The notes below the pieces were generated by a model. That model ran no database searches and was not told the origin of the DNA. It saw only the letters and a program-made list of their open reading frames with translations. This document shows, in pieces, positions 20,201 to 24,841 of a stretch of 64,000 nt of DNA (positions are counted from its first letter, which is position 1; each line of letters opens with the position of its first letter). The translations under genes and the position numbers were made by a program. Location of the stretch: assembly GCF_035825295.1 (NCBI RefSeq), contig NZ_JAYMGI010000002.1, positions 6,896,001 to 6,960,000 of the forward strand, given 5' to 3'. The stretch is from Actinacidiphila sp. DG2A-62. Lineage in GTDB: Bacteria; Actinomycetota; Actinomycetes; Streptomycetales; Streptomycetaceae.

Positions 20201-20378
20201 CGCCGCGCTGACCGCCGCCATGGACGAACTGCGCGCCTCGGGCCGTCCGCTGCCGCCCGACCAGGACGTCCTGGTCACCTTCGGTCCCTCCGTGCCGTGG
20301 CCCCCCGTGGCCGGCGCGCAGGCGCCGGGCGGAGAGGTGACCGTCGTCCTCGCCCCGCCCCGCCCGGCGACCGCCTGA
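8286..20378 (+). CDS. Giant 4,030-aa type VII-associated protein with metallopeptidase domain
   Basis: It starts at GTG 8286, overlapping the previous stop. Residues 1-250 are the WXG100-like/channel-type N-terminus seen in CpnT-like proteins, with hydrophobic helices (about 110-165) and a Gly-zipper segment (about 195-245). Residues ~280-1030 are a Gly/Pro/Ala/Thr linker with a repeated P-x-x-P-T-x-A-P-G motif. Residues ~1040-1480 are charged helical repeats. Residues ~1708-1880 form a zinc metallopeptidase-like domain with H1822, E1823, H1826, G1829 and D1832 (HEIGHQIGLRDEY) and a candidate Met-turn at M1850. Five or six beta-rich Ser/Thr modules follow (nt ~14420-15000, 15316-15850, 16213-16860, 17000-17650, 18020-18490, 18810-19640), separated by Pro/Thr linkers. 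The last ~120 residues weakly resemble an OmpA-like fold. A secreted or wall-anchored toxin/protease is inferred. Confidence 0.85.
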   Translation: MSVNLPPELGWVARLAVGQAWPKGDEDKMHSLGLAWDEAAQALAAISREVSPATRGVLNSIGGSVADEFASFVKQLQSNLPDMAEASSQLGALGKNTGAQLEYAKYMILAQLVWLAFEIAQMAFWAPEAIPALITSARLVVQMLLRRLLTAIATGVGMMVGMDAIIQSIQLLKGDRTHWSVENTVSAIESGAIGGAIGGLAFGLGGAFFPKFGNSLFGKGVLGGISGVGSTAALNGLFNSGEPEDLGFGGAAGAIGGMAGGGGRRRFGGGDKTKVDDVDFHLPSTLDLPNLHGPAEGPGGFGGHGAGFGSDKGFDPGGGFASGKGGGTGTGGGTGRGAGSGGGSGRGAGRGSGGAPHATGGGPVRTTGGDGHATGTASATRPPVESAGAHGPVAEQSFRPPATSRGAGAGGSAFTPRAAPPAAFAETPANAGEGRGGAPAGRQGVPASGELPGFSTAFPSTANRAPTGTGAAGGDRTLPSTATGRDTTNTHTGAAGGLGFSPGTDRAPASTGATAPRASTDAPPVRGSGGTGATGDGASRYAAAPGPQTTRTTGGGQEQTPAQVRSAPTGSGGAAPAAQPVRAGSGPTSTAPAAPGRGAGPAAPVHSTAGHGGASRTSHTDPAEVAPRAPRPPTTTVTDHSAAAPGPSTGGGAPGHTAGAAPGEGSGATTQPHPPPATTPEPVATTPEPHRPPETIAETTGPGGSPLTAPSTPAHSPAVSTAPSGPAPSGAGVGRGGTGGDAPVHTLPDVPTRAPSPESALSNSSTPGGSSAHTPPEAQPHVPAVTPAPGPVASGGLGGGTHADTGGDPVHVLPDVPTRAPGAEPAPGEPVILGGAGGTGGGPAHVAPDVPTRAPGNGLAPAGSGRAAEPVAAAGAGGGPARTVSGTPAAASAPAPVVPTRSTAPAASGGGPARAFPEAPTHAPGAEPAPAVATASGGGTGGAHEGPGGGAPVRAFPQAPTHTPGGEPAPAAAAHGPGDGPAPRAVPGVGGGRGVADLEGLGVPDHPVGDTGGSAHPLDGAPDAPTAPPVSPFAHVGPRVDALDRAGQAAGMTPSERQGYRQAVDQAARSGNLDETTRQLQAFREHVETRTLNQRYDAFRQHADGGFGATRAPESQRGTWDTLVDAVEQARRGGDPDLLDSHLREYTDFVEQHAPSEVLTGRDAPQPYHPDVENVRRQLATATGPDADRLRAQLADLQQTADLGDRLDRLNDRPGGPDPQEAALVQAVGRADSPEAAARALDQLQDHRADQALQQRIDRLGSDHVPETGGGRGTPADLGTRLDGLRGDTDPHEQALLQQIDHASTPDEAARAIDALHDYRDQQDLHNLQQRLDQLDSGPDERSGGRPDLPTDDELHNRLAALGDGDDPVANNLRQQAFDAHSPQDAQRALDGLAAHQEQVRQQRQDEANRLSQALDQAEQQHTRDLLDGRQDAAARSARAAADLRDQLDHARPHDQQTSDLRQELGRGIGGPRGQQDPGHLGRIGAGRNPAETHGPAAGAGDSRTQQRPQPVAEDGTSHDAPVQRPQPVAEGGASHATPLDTAHDAPVRQPRTDGGDGSAAVRPAPDAGTGRVPLREDSEPSEQQAAPATVPPEESAARTGDDPAHSPVPDTSGLDELLHRPPAEGGDTPLDQHVPVGEQHTPVDTRPPAVQRPPASEHPSAVRRTPTGQHSPAGDHTPVDQHAPAVEHAPASDHTAVAPPPVRLNHAPRFVVRSSFDQRRFTVGDQTYTDLTVRVALHPGDADPHSVADTRNRVDEGVQRYFNDPGYRLPNGDRLHLTVEHVAPGEQAHLDVQLTHGDGEGGGHTDQRTWPAGAAPITYAHEIGHQIGLRDEYRGADDEQGPSVTGGLMGNYHVPSAHGLPQGGLGDRHLSLLGALTGTGAEAPHPGEGAATAAEPKPAAGSGSRGDVADDPAWQAARAQITPTPRSHVHVDPVTDPLAQPAPTPRTTSTQTPPPPVEHEPVTVPVEHEPVTVPAETPAPHEEQVTATPQETHTHTSEPEPEPATTTAEPATTTAEPATTTAEPATTAPGTETSGRPEGDPPPQLTDDWHNSSLAGKRITEAPGPEAVRQRVESLLGDKARDPLVVQRLNGQFDPANFRKQYPRMVNGGWRFPIHVDGHPYEVRVGADTTPWQLDPSRDAGKDNDGDGLDVKSGNEFAPPKVKTELSTSQAGIDHNPLLIQPVNPDLLVLVTGSAKAGGASHGVETTSSTSAKSGDEVKLTGKTDSYTSQATFDVQVVDHKGQPLTAPGPDGTATRPAPAPPITGQLRADVPRSNPRSETGPQTWQGWNPPAAATTAGAPATAGGAHPSTGTATGTAPGTMPGTATGTGARTAPPPTAPAAGHPLTITGLGGVRDAVFDALPKDAQPGGTAHQDIVDFLDPDHVTEEFEQVSGNGLVSKPLRLSDGGTGFLRLTAEPGTSTVLHSTDTTTGSGFTSGGEQARNHSQSSGWALGLGGGASGQVWHNPATKETKWLTGTGSYTYGQSTAHGAKGIQKVEENNSVEHKGPADVVSTPTRFRVWLTRQQLSPGTDGLHTTTTEEITDHTPPPAPAPGSHVLQIEPPRRAPTGEVVRVLPRPPEPSAGTEHAPATHAPASQAPATHAPATHAPGTQAPATTPTAGATATPPPAVRQPPAGGQLTGPGLVQRTTYSHFPGSEQLEQHIVRTLWQTAPGLLPPPEAVHPPQGGTAGGHPPVRVSPKAFTNLADLRRQIAPSQLDGNGRNLVDGTFKISLDSSHLPGLNAKTHDILVRANLGDGAHQGAHPATAKNSLTQSAGSERSVSQGSSHTVAGSGNLRSSLDHTDFQRGFFNVNADGGYAPTHGTTIGDTTEVKRTLTVDGDRDRYSYPVSFDVLTVRQDPDHPVLRVPTLPTEAHHQQVRHVDTGGGHVTVDVGRTETPATPPPRQVTVDRLPDHHLVEHVGDEDAYRDHARQAIENAFNSRHDNGHSPLPVHIPSLDDLVNPLAGQAHLRANVSASHGGWSNTADQHVGSGRNRDTAGLSQRTQLHNLTYRETLSGDGKLDVETKTETSVKVQDSTAITGKGGVGGDFGRFPGTPHDPHASTYQLRGGAKGKGSYGHSGADAVKHTFTTSRKTSQNGPWHVYEGDARITLQGRVTGSTGETTYGDPVSHDHRVRILLSDDDVRAMTQPPRPATDTGTDATTGTGIRTDTGTGTGPRTGTDTGMGASTGTVQPPRRSVPLENGVSGGSRIEIPSTDEILKEIDRQIRGGSVRPGDLEAGNGLGDVPVSALPFADVITPDHLGAHYDDLVGPGLLVHRVDNHHGVRTVTQALIKATPGGWQHDGRQSDGGSTRKVTVSEAVSGDSGRSWSAGGEGNIRASYRAPTAENHLNNVTYNATGGAEAKGSTTHSSSQTTKVDSKTTSSGNLHKFSSPMRFDVTVTRRNATQRFVNLPAPVPVRPNWRATAWVPESMTTTEPAPAAHPQTAGGATTATTPAGSHPPGTQAGPSTQHQPPVQPGPGAQHRPGDQGGDRPGDQGGGTELGPVNGTPEQRQQWRDDFASGHDLVGVYHPEQLIDTAHTVLNTPRPWGNGVLGRTGSAMSQAWNTTSGALGSAARSITPDAALAVVDSFVHDPRLGPGHPLHNEQTAPLPQQISTRQALSGQALSTVFPNLKDPVGGYRTVPLGADGSTGLKVTMEPTGPAQEVGRRDDAKDEITVSTEDELTTSAKAGASYSVTPADVQFLTRNPGVVVPVPGLNSVQISRDQSLTADSAVTHAPGVPGRSPAPVTVPHGLTGDKPGQGTTEGVQRLLRQPVRITLQKYDGNGVYGAPATTDHHAYYWSTAPQQPTETPTPETTQTPAGTSTGTAPETVTVTDTVAPPVPTIHVTPPPETHVVPAPPPAAHLAPPPAAHVPPPAAAAPAPPSSAAAPVVQHMPPGGDESAAPGQLTDAQRAWVASSARQTAAGIAAAVAGGGPVPVVRIEGNAVVSVDGVPHFGRSLQLADDRARKVAAAYGAALTAAMDELRASGRPLPPDQDVLVTFGPSVPWPPVAGAQAPGGEVTVVLAPPRPATA
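14298..14360 (+). repeat. 21-bp tandem repeat x3 inside the giant gene
   Basis: Three identical copies of a 21-bp unit encode A-T-T-T-A-E-P, in a Pro/Thr linker just after the metallopeptidase domain. A 27-bp duplication encoding VEHEPVTVP lies immediately upstream, near 14158-14211. Both are in frame. Confidence 0.85.
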
Positions 20379-20394
20379 CACCCCCGGACACCCC

Positions 20395-20435
20395 GGCGGA
20401 CCCGCCGCCGGACCGCGTCCGGGGGCGGGTCCGCC
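20395..20435. terminator. Hairpin between convergent genes
   Basis: A perfect 12-bp stem (GGCGGACCCGCC / GGCGGGTCCGCC) encloses a nested CCGGAC/GTCCGG stem, 16 bp after the giant gene's stop and 46 bp before the end of the convergent regulator gene. No T-run is present, as is common in Streptomyces, so it may serve both strands. Confidence 0.65.
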
Positions 20436-20481
20436 CCGGGGCCCGGCCCGCGCCCGCCCGTTCGTCCGCAGGCCGGCATGG

Positions 20482-21615
20482 TCAACGACTCTGCCCGGAC
20501 CCTGGCTCCACGACGGCTTCGGAAGCCGTCAGAACGGCGGTGGAGGCGGCGGCCGGGGGGTCTGCGGGGCGAGCGAGGGGATCGTCGGTCAGCCATCCGG
20601 AAGCCGCCACCTTGATGCCCGCCTGAAAGCGGCTGCGGGAGTCCAGACGGGTCATCAGGGCCGCCATCATGCGGCGTATGGTCCGTAACGAGACGCCCAG
20701 CCGCTGGGCGGCCCGTTCGTCGGTGAGGCCCTCCGACAGCAGGCGCAGCAGCTGGCGCTCCTGCCCGGTCAGGCCGTAGCCGTCGCGCTGGACCTCCTCC
20801 CCCAGGGGCTTGGCGTGCTCCCACACCTGCTCGAACAAGGCGCGCAGGGCGGCGATGACGCCGGGACTGCGCAGCAGGACGGCGCCCTGGTCGGAGTCGC
20901 CGGGATCCAGCGGGACCACCGCCGTGGTGCCGTCAGCGATGATCATGCGCAGCGGCAGGGCGGGCACCGTACGGACCGTGCCGCCGAGTTCGTTCAGCCA
21001 CTGGGCGTACTGCACGGTGGCCTGGTCATTGCGGACGCTGTCGAGGAAGACGGTACGCATGCGCACGCCGCGTTCGAGGCTCTGCCGGTCGAGTGCGCGG
21101 CTGGCCTCCATCACGGCGGCGGGCTGCGGCCCGCCGGGGGCGAAGGACAGCACCTCCGCTACGGCCTCTGAGGCCAGTTGTTCCAGCCGCTCGCGTACGT
21201 CCTGAAGGCTGGAGATGATCTCCACCCCGGACGGGGGTGACGACTGCCGGGTCCTGCTGAACTCGGCGATCAGGCTCGCCATGGCACCGCGGCTGTGGTC
21301 CAGCTCCGCCTGCCGACGCGCGGCTTCGGCCTCCTGCCGTGCCAGCAGCACGGCCATGCCCGCCTCGGGGCTGAGGGCGCGCCAGCGCCCGGTGGCGCCG
21401 GGCGGCCGCACCAGAGCCAGGTCGGCGAGCCGTTCCAGGGAACCCAGGATCTCCGTCTCGGAGCGGGCCAGACGTCCGGCGATCTGCGGGGGGCCGTCCT
21501 CGGGATGGAGCAGCAGCAGTCGGTACACGGACTCCGACAGCGCGTCGAGTCCGAACGGAGGTGTTTCGCCGGCCGGAGACTCCCCGTCCCCGCCCCTGAG
21601 TCCATTTGTGGTCAT
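20482..21615 (-). CDS. TrmB/LuxR-type transcriptional regulator
   Basis: I chose the ATG at 21615 (377 aa) because GGGGAG lies 8 nt upstream. The N-terminal ~70 residues form a winged-helix of TrmB type (SESVYRLLLLHPEDGPPQIAGRL...). A coiled-coil stretch follows (about residues 95-140), then a ligand-binding-like middle domain with VRMRTVFLDSVRN and MIIADGTTAVVPL. The C-terminus is a LuxR HTH (LTGQERQLLRLLSEGL through RRMMAALMTRLDSR). This architecture is common in Streptomyces as an orphan regulator without a phospho-receiver. It sits at the end of the RiPP locus, divergent from a small exported peptide gene and a response regulator, so it is a candidate regulator of that locus. Its ligand is unknown. 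Confidence 0.85.
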   Translation of the reverse strand: MTTNGLRGGDGESPAGETPPFGLDALSESVYRLLLLHPEDGPPQIAGRLARSETEILGSLERLADLALVRPPGATGRWRALSPEAGMAVLLARQEAEAARRQAELDHSRGAMASLIAEFSRTRQSSPPSGVEIISSLQDVRERLEQLASEAVAEVLSFAPGGPQPAAVMEASRALDRQSLERGVRMRTVFLDSVRNDQATVQYAQWLNELGGTVRTVPALPLRMIIADGTTAVVPLDPGDSDQGAVLLRSPGVIAALRALFEQVWEHAKPLGEEVQRDGYGLTGQERQLLRLLSEGLTDERAAQRLGVSLRTIRRMMAALMTRLDSRSRFQAGIKVAASGWLTDDPLARPADPPAAASTAVLTASEAVVEPGSGQSR

Positions 21616-22075
21616 CAAACGCACTCCCCATGCGGTCGCACAACACCGGTCGCAGCCGTCTATAAGCAGAGACGGAGATGGCATGCGGAGGCACAGCCTA
21701 ACGGGCGAAGCGGATGACTCGAAAAGGGTTCACCGATTGTTTGTGTGCCATGTGCACATCCAAACGCTCGGGGCTTTTCCCGGCTCCTGCGCCCGTCCTT
21801 TCCTTTTCCTGCGCAGAACGTCACCCGTGTATCTGGGGCCACAGCGGCACCGGTGCGAGCGCCCCGGCGCCCGGCCCTGGCATCACAGTGCCAGGGCATC
21901 GTGGTGCCAGCTCCGGCTGCTGACACCCGTGATCCGTCCCCGCCATCCTGAATGCGTCGGCAGGCGACACCGGGCAATCGCCCCGGGGTCGCTCGGGCAG
22001 GACACGGGACGTACGTGCCGACGCCCGCCGTCCACTCCCCTTTCCCAGGCGTTCCAGAAAGGAATGGGCACCGTC
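21616..22075. promoter_or_regulatory. 460-bp divergent intergenic region with inverted repeat
   Basis: This gap separates the minus-strand regulator from the plus-strand small peptide gene and is visibly less GC-rich around 21690-21830. It contains a perfect 9-bp inverted repeat, GCCCTGGCA / TGCCAGGGC, spaced by 6 nt at 21874-21897. I could not assign -35/-10 boxes. It probably carries both divergent promoters. Confidence 0.5.
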
Positions 22076-22278
22076 ATGCAGAAGGTCGCTGGATTTGCCG
22101 CTGTTGCCGTGTTTTCCATTGCCGTCCTCGGTGGTGTGACCGTCGCCGTCCCGGGCGCGCACCCCGGCGCCACCGTCGTGCAGGCCGACGGCGCGGACGA
22201 CGACCCCGGCACCCCTGGTCAGCCGACCCCGCCGCCCACCCCCTCGTACCGCCCCGACACCTGGGGCTGGGGGGATGA
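22076..22278 (+). CDS. Small secreted peptide, probable 1-base deletion at 3' end
   Basis: From ATG 22076 the frame encodes a classic signal peptide: Met-Gln-Lys, a hydrophobic core (GFAAVAVFSIAVLGGVTVA), then an Ala-rich region. An acidic Pro/Thr tail follows, ending in RPDTWGWG. As written the frame runs on with no stop for more than 800 nt through the next gene. If the six-G run at 22269-22274 had seven G, the frame would become Trp-Gly-Gly-stop, using the TGA at 22276-22278 and giving 67 aa. AAAGGA lies 12 nt upstream of the start. A small exported, Trp-Gly-ending peptide beside a TrmB/LuxR regulator is plausible as a signal or surface peptide, but no function is recognised. Confidence 0.5.
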
Positions 22279-22328
22279 GCGGTATCCGTCTCGCCGGCCG
22301 CCCACGGTCACGAGTTGGAGAGGACACG

Positions 22329-23060
22329 ATGACCACTGCCACTGCCACTGCCACTGCCACTGCCACTGCCACCGCCCCTTCTCGCTCCTCAGCCTCCGCC
22401 TCCGGCACGGCTTCCGCCTCCGGCGCCACGGCGACCCGGACGACCGGCGTCTCCGTGATCAGCGTCCTGCTCGCCGACGGTCACCGGCTCTTCCGCTCGG
22501 CCCTGACCGCCCTGCTGGACCGCGAGGCCGATCTCAGCGTGGTCGCCGAGGCGGCCGAGGGGGACGACGCGCTGACCGGCGCCCTGCTGCTGCGGCCCGC
22601 CGTCGCCGTGCTCGACCTGGACCTGCCGGGCAGGCCCGCGCTGGACGTCGCAGCCGCGGTCGGGGCGCAGGTCCCGGAGACCCGGGTGTTGCTGCTCACC
22701 GCCTTCGCCCGGCCCGCCGACGTCAAACGCGCGCTCGCCGACGGCGTGGACGGCGTGCTGCTGAAGGATCTGCCGCCGGAGCGCCTGCTCGGCGCGGTGC
22801 GCACGCTGGCCGCCGGCGGCCAGGTCTACGAGTCGTCGCTGCTGGTGGACGCGGTACGCGCCCGGCCCGGCGGCCCGACCCCGCGGGAACTGGTCGTGCT
22901 GCGCCTGGTCGCCGACGGATGCAGCGTCGCCGAGGTGGCCCGGTCCCTGTCGCTCACCCAGGGGACGGTACGCAACCACGTGTCGTCGGTGATCGCACGC
23001 ACCGGGGCACGCAACCGCGTCGACGCCATCCGGATCGCTCGGGAGAGCGGCTGGCTGTGA
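22329..23060 (+). CDS. NarL/LuxR-family response regulator, atypical acid pair
   Basis: I chose ATG 22329 (243 aa) because GGAGAGG lies about 7 nt upstream. Residues 2-45 are a low-complexity Thr/Ala/Ser leader encoded by a microsatellite. The receiver domain (about 55-170) has the phospho-acceptor in VAVLDLDLPG and the conserved Lys in LLKDLP, but the usual Asp-Asp pair near the first strand reads LLADGHRL, so one acid is replaced by Gly. The C-terminal HTH (TPRELVVLRLVADGCSVAEVA through HVSSVIARTGARNRVDAI) is of LuxR type. No histidine kinase gene is nearby. It may be phosphorylation-independent and is a candidate regulator of the adjacent RiPP operon. Confidence 0.87.
   Translation: MTTATATATATATATAPSRSSASASGTASASGATATRTTGVSVISVLLADGHRLFRSALTALLDREADLSVVAEAAEGDDALTGALLLRPAVAVLDLDLPGRPALDVAAAVGAQVPETRVLLLTAFARPADVKRALADGVDGVLLKDLPPERLLGAVRTLAAGGQVYESSLLVDAVRARPGGPTPRELVVLRLVADGCSVAEVARSLSLTQGTVRNHVSSVIARTGARNRVDAIRIARESGWL
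22335..22370 (+). repeat. ACTGCC hexanucleotide microsatellite x6
   Basis: Six perfect ACTGCC copies, followed by a degenerate ACCGCC, encode alternating Thr-Ala at residues ~3-15 of the response regulator. Copy-number change would keep the reading frame and only change the length of the N-terminal leader. Confidence 0.95.
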
Positions 23061-23139
23061 CCAGGCTCCGCCCGCCGGCGCCCGCTGTCACCTGTGGTGT
23101 CCCCTGCTCCTGTCGTGACGGCGTGACGGCGTGACGGGT

Positions 23140-24669
23140 TCAGTCCAGGCTCCCCCTCGACCTCGCCACCACGTCCCGGAAACTTTTCGCGGCCGGCGCC
23201 GGGCCCTCCGGAAGACTTCCGATCAGGAACTCGCCGACCGAGGTCTCCTCCGTCCAGTCCAGCCCGAGCGCCCGCGCCGCCGCGTCGGTGTCACCCGAAC
23301 CCAGCCCGCACGGGCCGAGCCCCATCGCCGTCGCCACCAGGTACAGCGTCTGGTAGAGCACGCCCACGTGCTTCAGCGTGAGGGCGTAGGCGATCTGGCT
23401 GTACTTCCACGACAGCCTCCCGAACCGGGAGGTCACCGTGAGCAGCACCTGCGGCTCCACCGTGCGGTTGGTGGCCCGCCAGGCCGCGGTCAGCAGCTCA
23501 CGGAAGGCAGCCTCGTCAGCCGTGCCGCTCCAGCGGCGCGGCTTGAGGCGGTGTGCCGCCGCGTCGTAGCGGTACACCCCGGGCTCCAGGCCGTCGCAGT
23601 TCGCGACGGACAGGTACAGCTCCAGCTCGCCGGTGGAACCGCCGGCCGGATAGGGCCGGTCCACGATGTCGTACGCCGTGGGCGACTGCGGGTCGCCAGG
23701 GATCACCTGGCGCACCCGGGCCGCGCGGTAGAGCAGCTCACCGAGCTGGGCGACGGTGACCGGCCGGTCCCCGTAACCGCGCACCGAGCGGCGGCCCTCC
23801 AGCACTTCGGTGAACCCCGGCTCCCCGGCCACCACCCGCGACCAGTCCGGCACCGGCAGGTCGATGCCCGGACCCTCCTCGCGCGGGCCCGCCCCGGGCA
23901 CGGCCGGCAACTGCGGGTGGTCCTGGTGGGCGAAGACGCCTCCGCTGGGGTAGTCGTGCCGCCCGGCACGGCTGCGGGAGTGGAACAGCAGGTCGTGGAA
24001 GTCCCACAGTTCGGGTTCCGCGCCGTCCTCCCCGGCGGCCGGCTCCAGGAAACCGGTGGCGGACAGCAACCCGGCCAGCGCCTCGCCCACCGGAGTCGAC
24101 AGGCCCGCCACGGCCGCCGCCTCCGCCGGTACCCGCGGCGAGGTGAGCGCCGCGACGAAGGCGCTGACCGCCGGCTGACGCAAGGCCACCCGGTACGACG
24201 CCAGCGGCGATTCCACCACGCAGGCGTCGGCCCCGGGGTCGGGCAGCCGGCGCAGGTACGCAAAGCGGGACAGCACCACGGGGCGGTGCGCCGACGCACC
24301 GTCCGGGGCGCCCGCGGGCAGGGTCGCCGAGCGCGCGATGGGGACGGCGGTGGCCAGGGGAGCACCGTCTCCGGCGGCCAGGATCGACGTCACCAGGTAG
24401 GGGAACCGCTCCAGTAGCCGCAGCAGCCGAACCCCGTCCGGGTCCGCGGCGAGCGTCCCGGCAGCGGTGTCCTCCTCGGCCAGCCGTGCGAGCCGGGCCA
24501 CCGTGGCCGAACCGAGGCTGTGCACCCGCTGACGTCCCCAGGGATGGGTCAGTTCGACGTCGTCGCCGTCCGGACCGACCAGGACGTCGCGGCGCAGCCG
24601 CAGCAGGTGGCGCGGCGGGTCCGCCGAGCCGGTCGGCGCAGGGGCGGGACGGTCGTAAATCACGGTCAT
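23140..24669 (-). CDS. SagB-type azoline dehydrogenase (TOMM)
   Basis: The 509-aa product starts at ATG 24669, preceded by GGAGG. Residues ~20-110 resemble the N-terminal region of SagB/ThcOx proteins. The C-terminal half is an FMN-dependent nitroreductase-like domain with RRSVRGYGDRPVTVAQLGELLY, the Lys-Tyr motif in RLSWKYSQIAYALTLKHVG, and MGLGPCGLGSGDTDAAARALGLD. In azole-forming RiPP pathways the SagB protein oxidises azolines to thiazoles or oxazoles. It is the last gene of the minus-strand operon, separated by 172 bp of repeats from the cyclodehydratase gene. Family assignment is strong, and together with the YcaO protein it predicts azole rings in the product. Confidence 0.92.
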   Translation of the reverse strand: MTVIYDRPAPAPTGSADPPRHLLRLRRDVLVGPDGDDVELTHPWGRQRVHSLGSATVARLARLAEEDTAAGTLAADPDGVRLLRLLERFPYLVTSILAAGDGAPLATAVPIARSATLPAGAPDGASAHRPVVLSRFAYLRRLPDPGADACVVESPLASYRVALRQPAVSAFVAALTSPRVPAEAAAVAGLSTPVGEALAGLLSATGFLEPAAGEDGAEPELWDFHDLLFHSRSRAGRHDYPSGGVFAHQDHPQLPAVPGAGPREEGPGIDLPVPDWSRVVAGEPGFTEVLEGRRSVRGYGDRPVTVAQLGELLYRAARVRQVIPGDPQSPTAYDIVDRPYPAGGSTGELELYLSVANCDGLEPGVYRYDAAAHRLKPRRWSGTADEAAFRELLTAAWRATNRTVEPQVLLTVTSRFGRLSWKYSQIAYALTLKHVGVLYQTLYLVATAMGLGPCGLGSGDTDAAARALGLDWTEETSVGEFLIGSLPEGPAPAAKSFRDVVARSRGSLD

Positions 24670-24701
24670 GGAGCACCTCCGGTGGGTGGCGTGGTACGGC
24701 A

Positions 24702-24779
24702 GCGGTGAAGGGCGGCAGCGGACGGTGGCGGTGAAGGGCGGCAGCGGACGGTGGCGGTGAAGGGCGGCAATGGACGGCG
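24702..24779. repeat. 26-bp tandem repeat x3 between YcaO and SagB genes
   Basis: Three copies of a 26-bp unit beginning GCGGTGAAGGGCGGCA start at 24702, 24728 and 24754; the third carries a few changes. They fill part of the 172-bp gap upstream of the dehydrogenase. No peptide of the kind expected for a second precursor was seen here. Confidence 0.9.
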
Positions 24780-24841
24780 GCGGCGCGGGTTTTCCCGGCC
24801 GGCGGGCCCGGGCCCCGGGTGTCCGCCACCGCGGCCGGGTC

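Noticed and set aside
8157..20381. Minus-strand open frames of 675-1,868 codons opposite the giant gene
   Set aside because: Composition is dominated by Arg/Gly/Val without recognisable motifs; the plus-strand frame carries the WXG-like N-terminus and the metallopeptidase motif.
22330..22380. His-Cys repeat peptide (HCHCHC) in an alternative frame
   Set aside because: It arises from the ACTGCC microsatellite read in another frame. The true gene there is the response regulator.
24702..24779. Possible CRISPR-like array
   Set aside because: The 26-bp units are directly adjacent with no spacers, and no cas genes are present.
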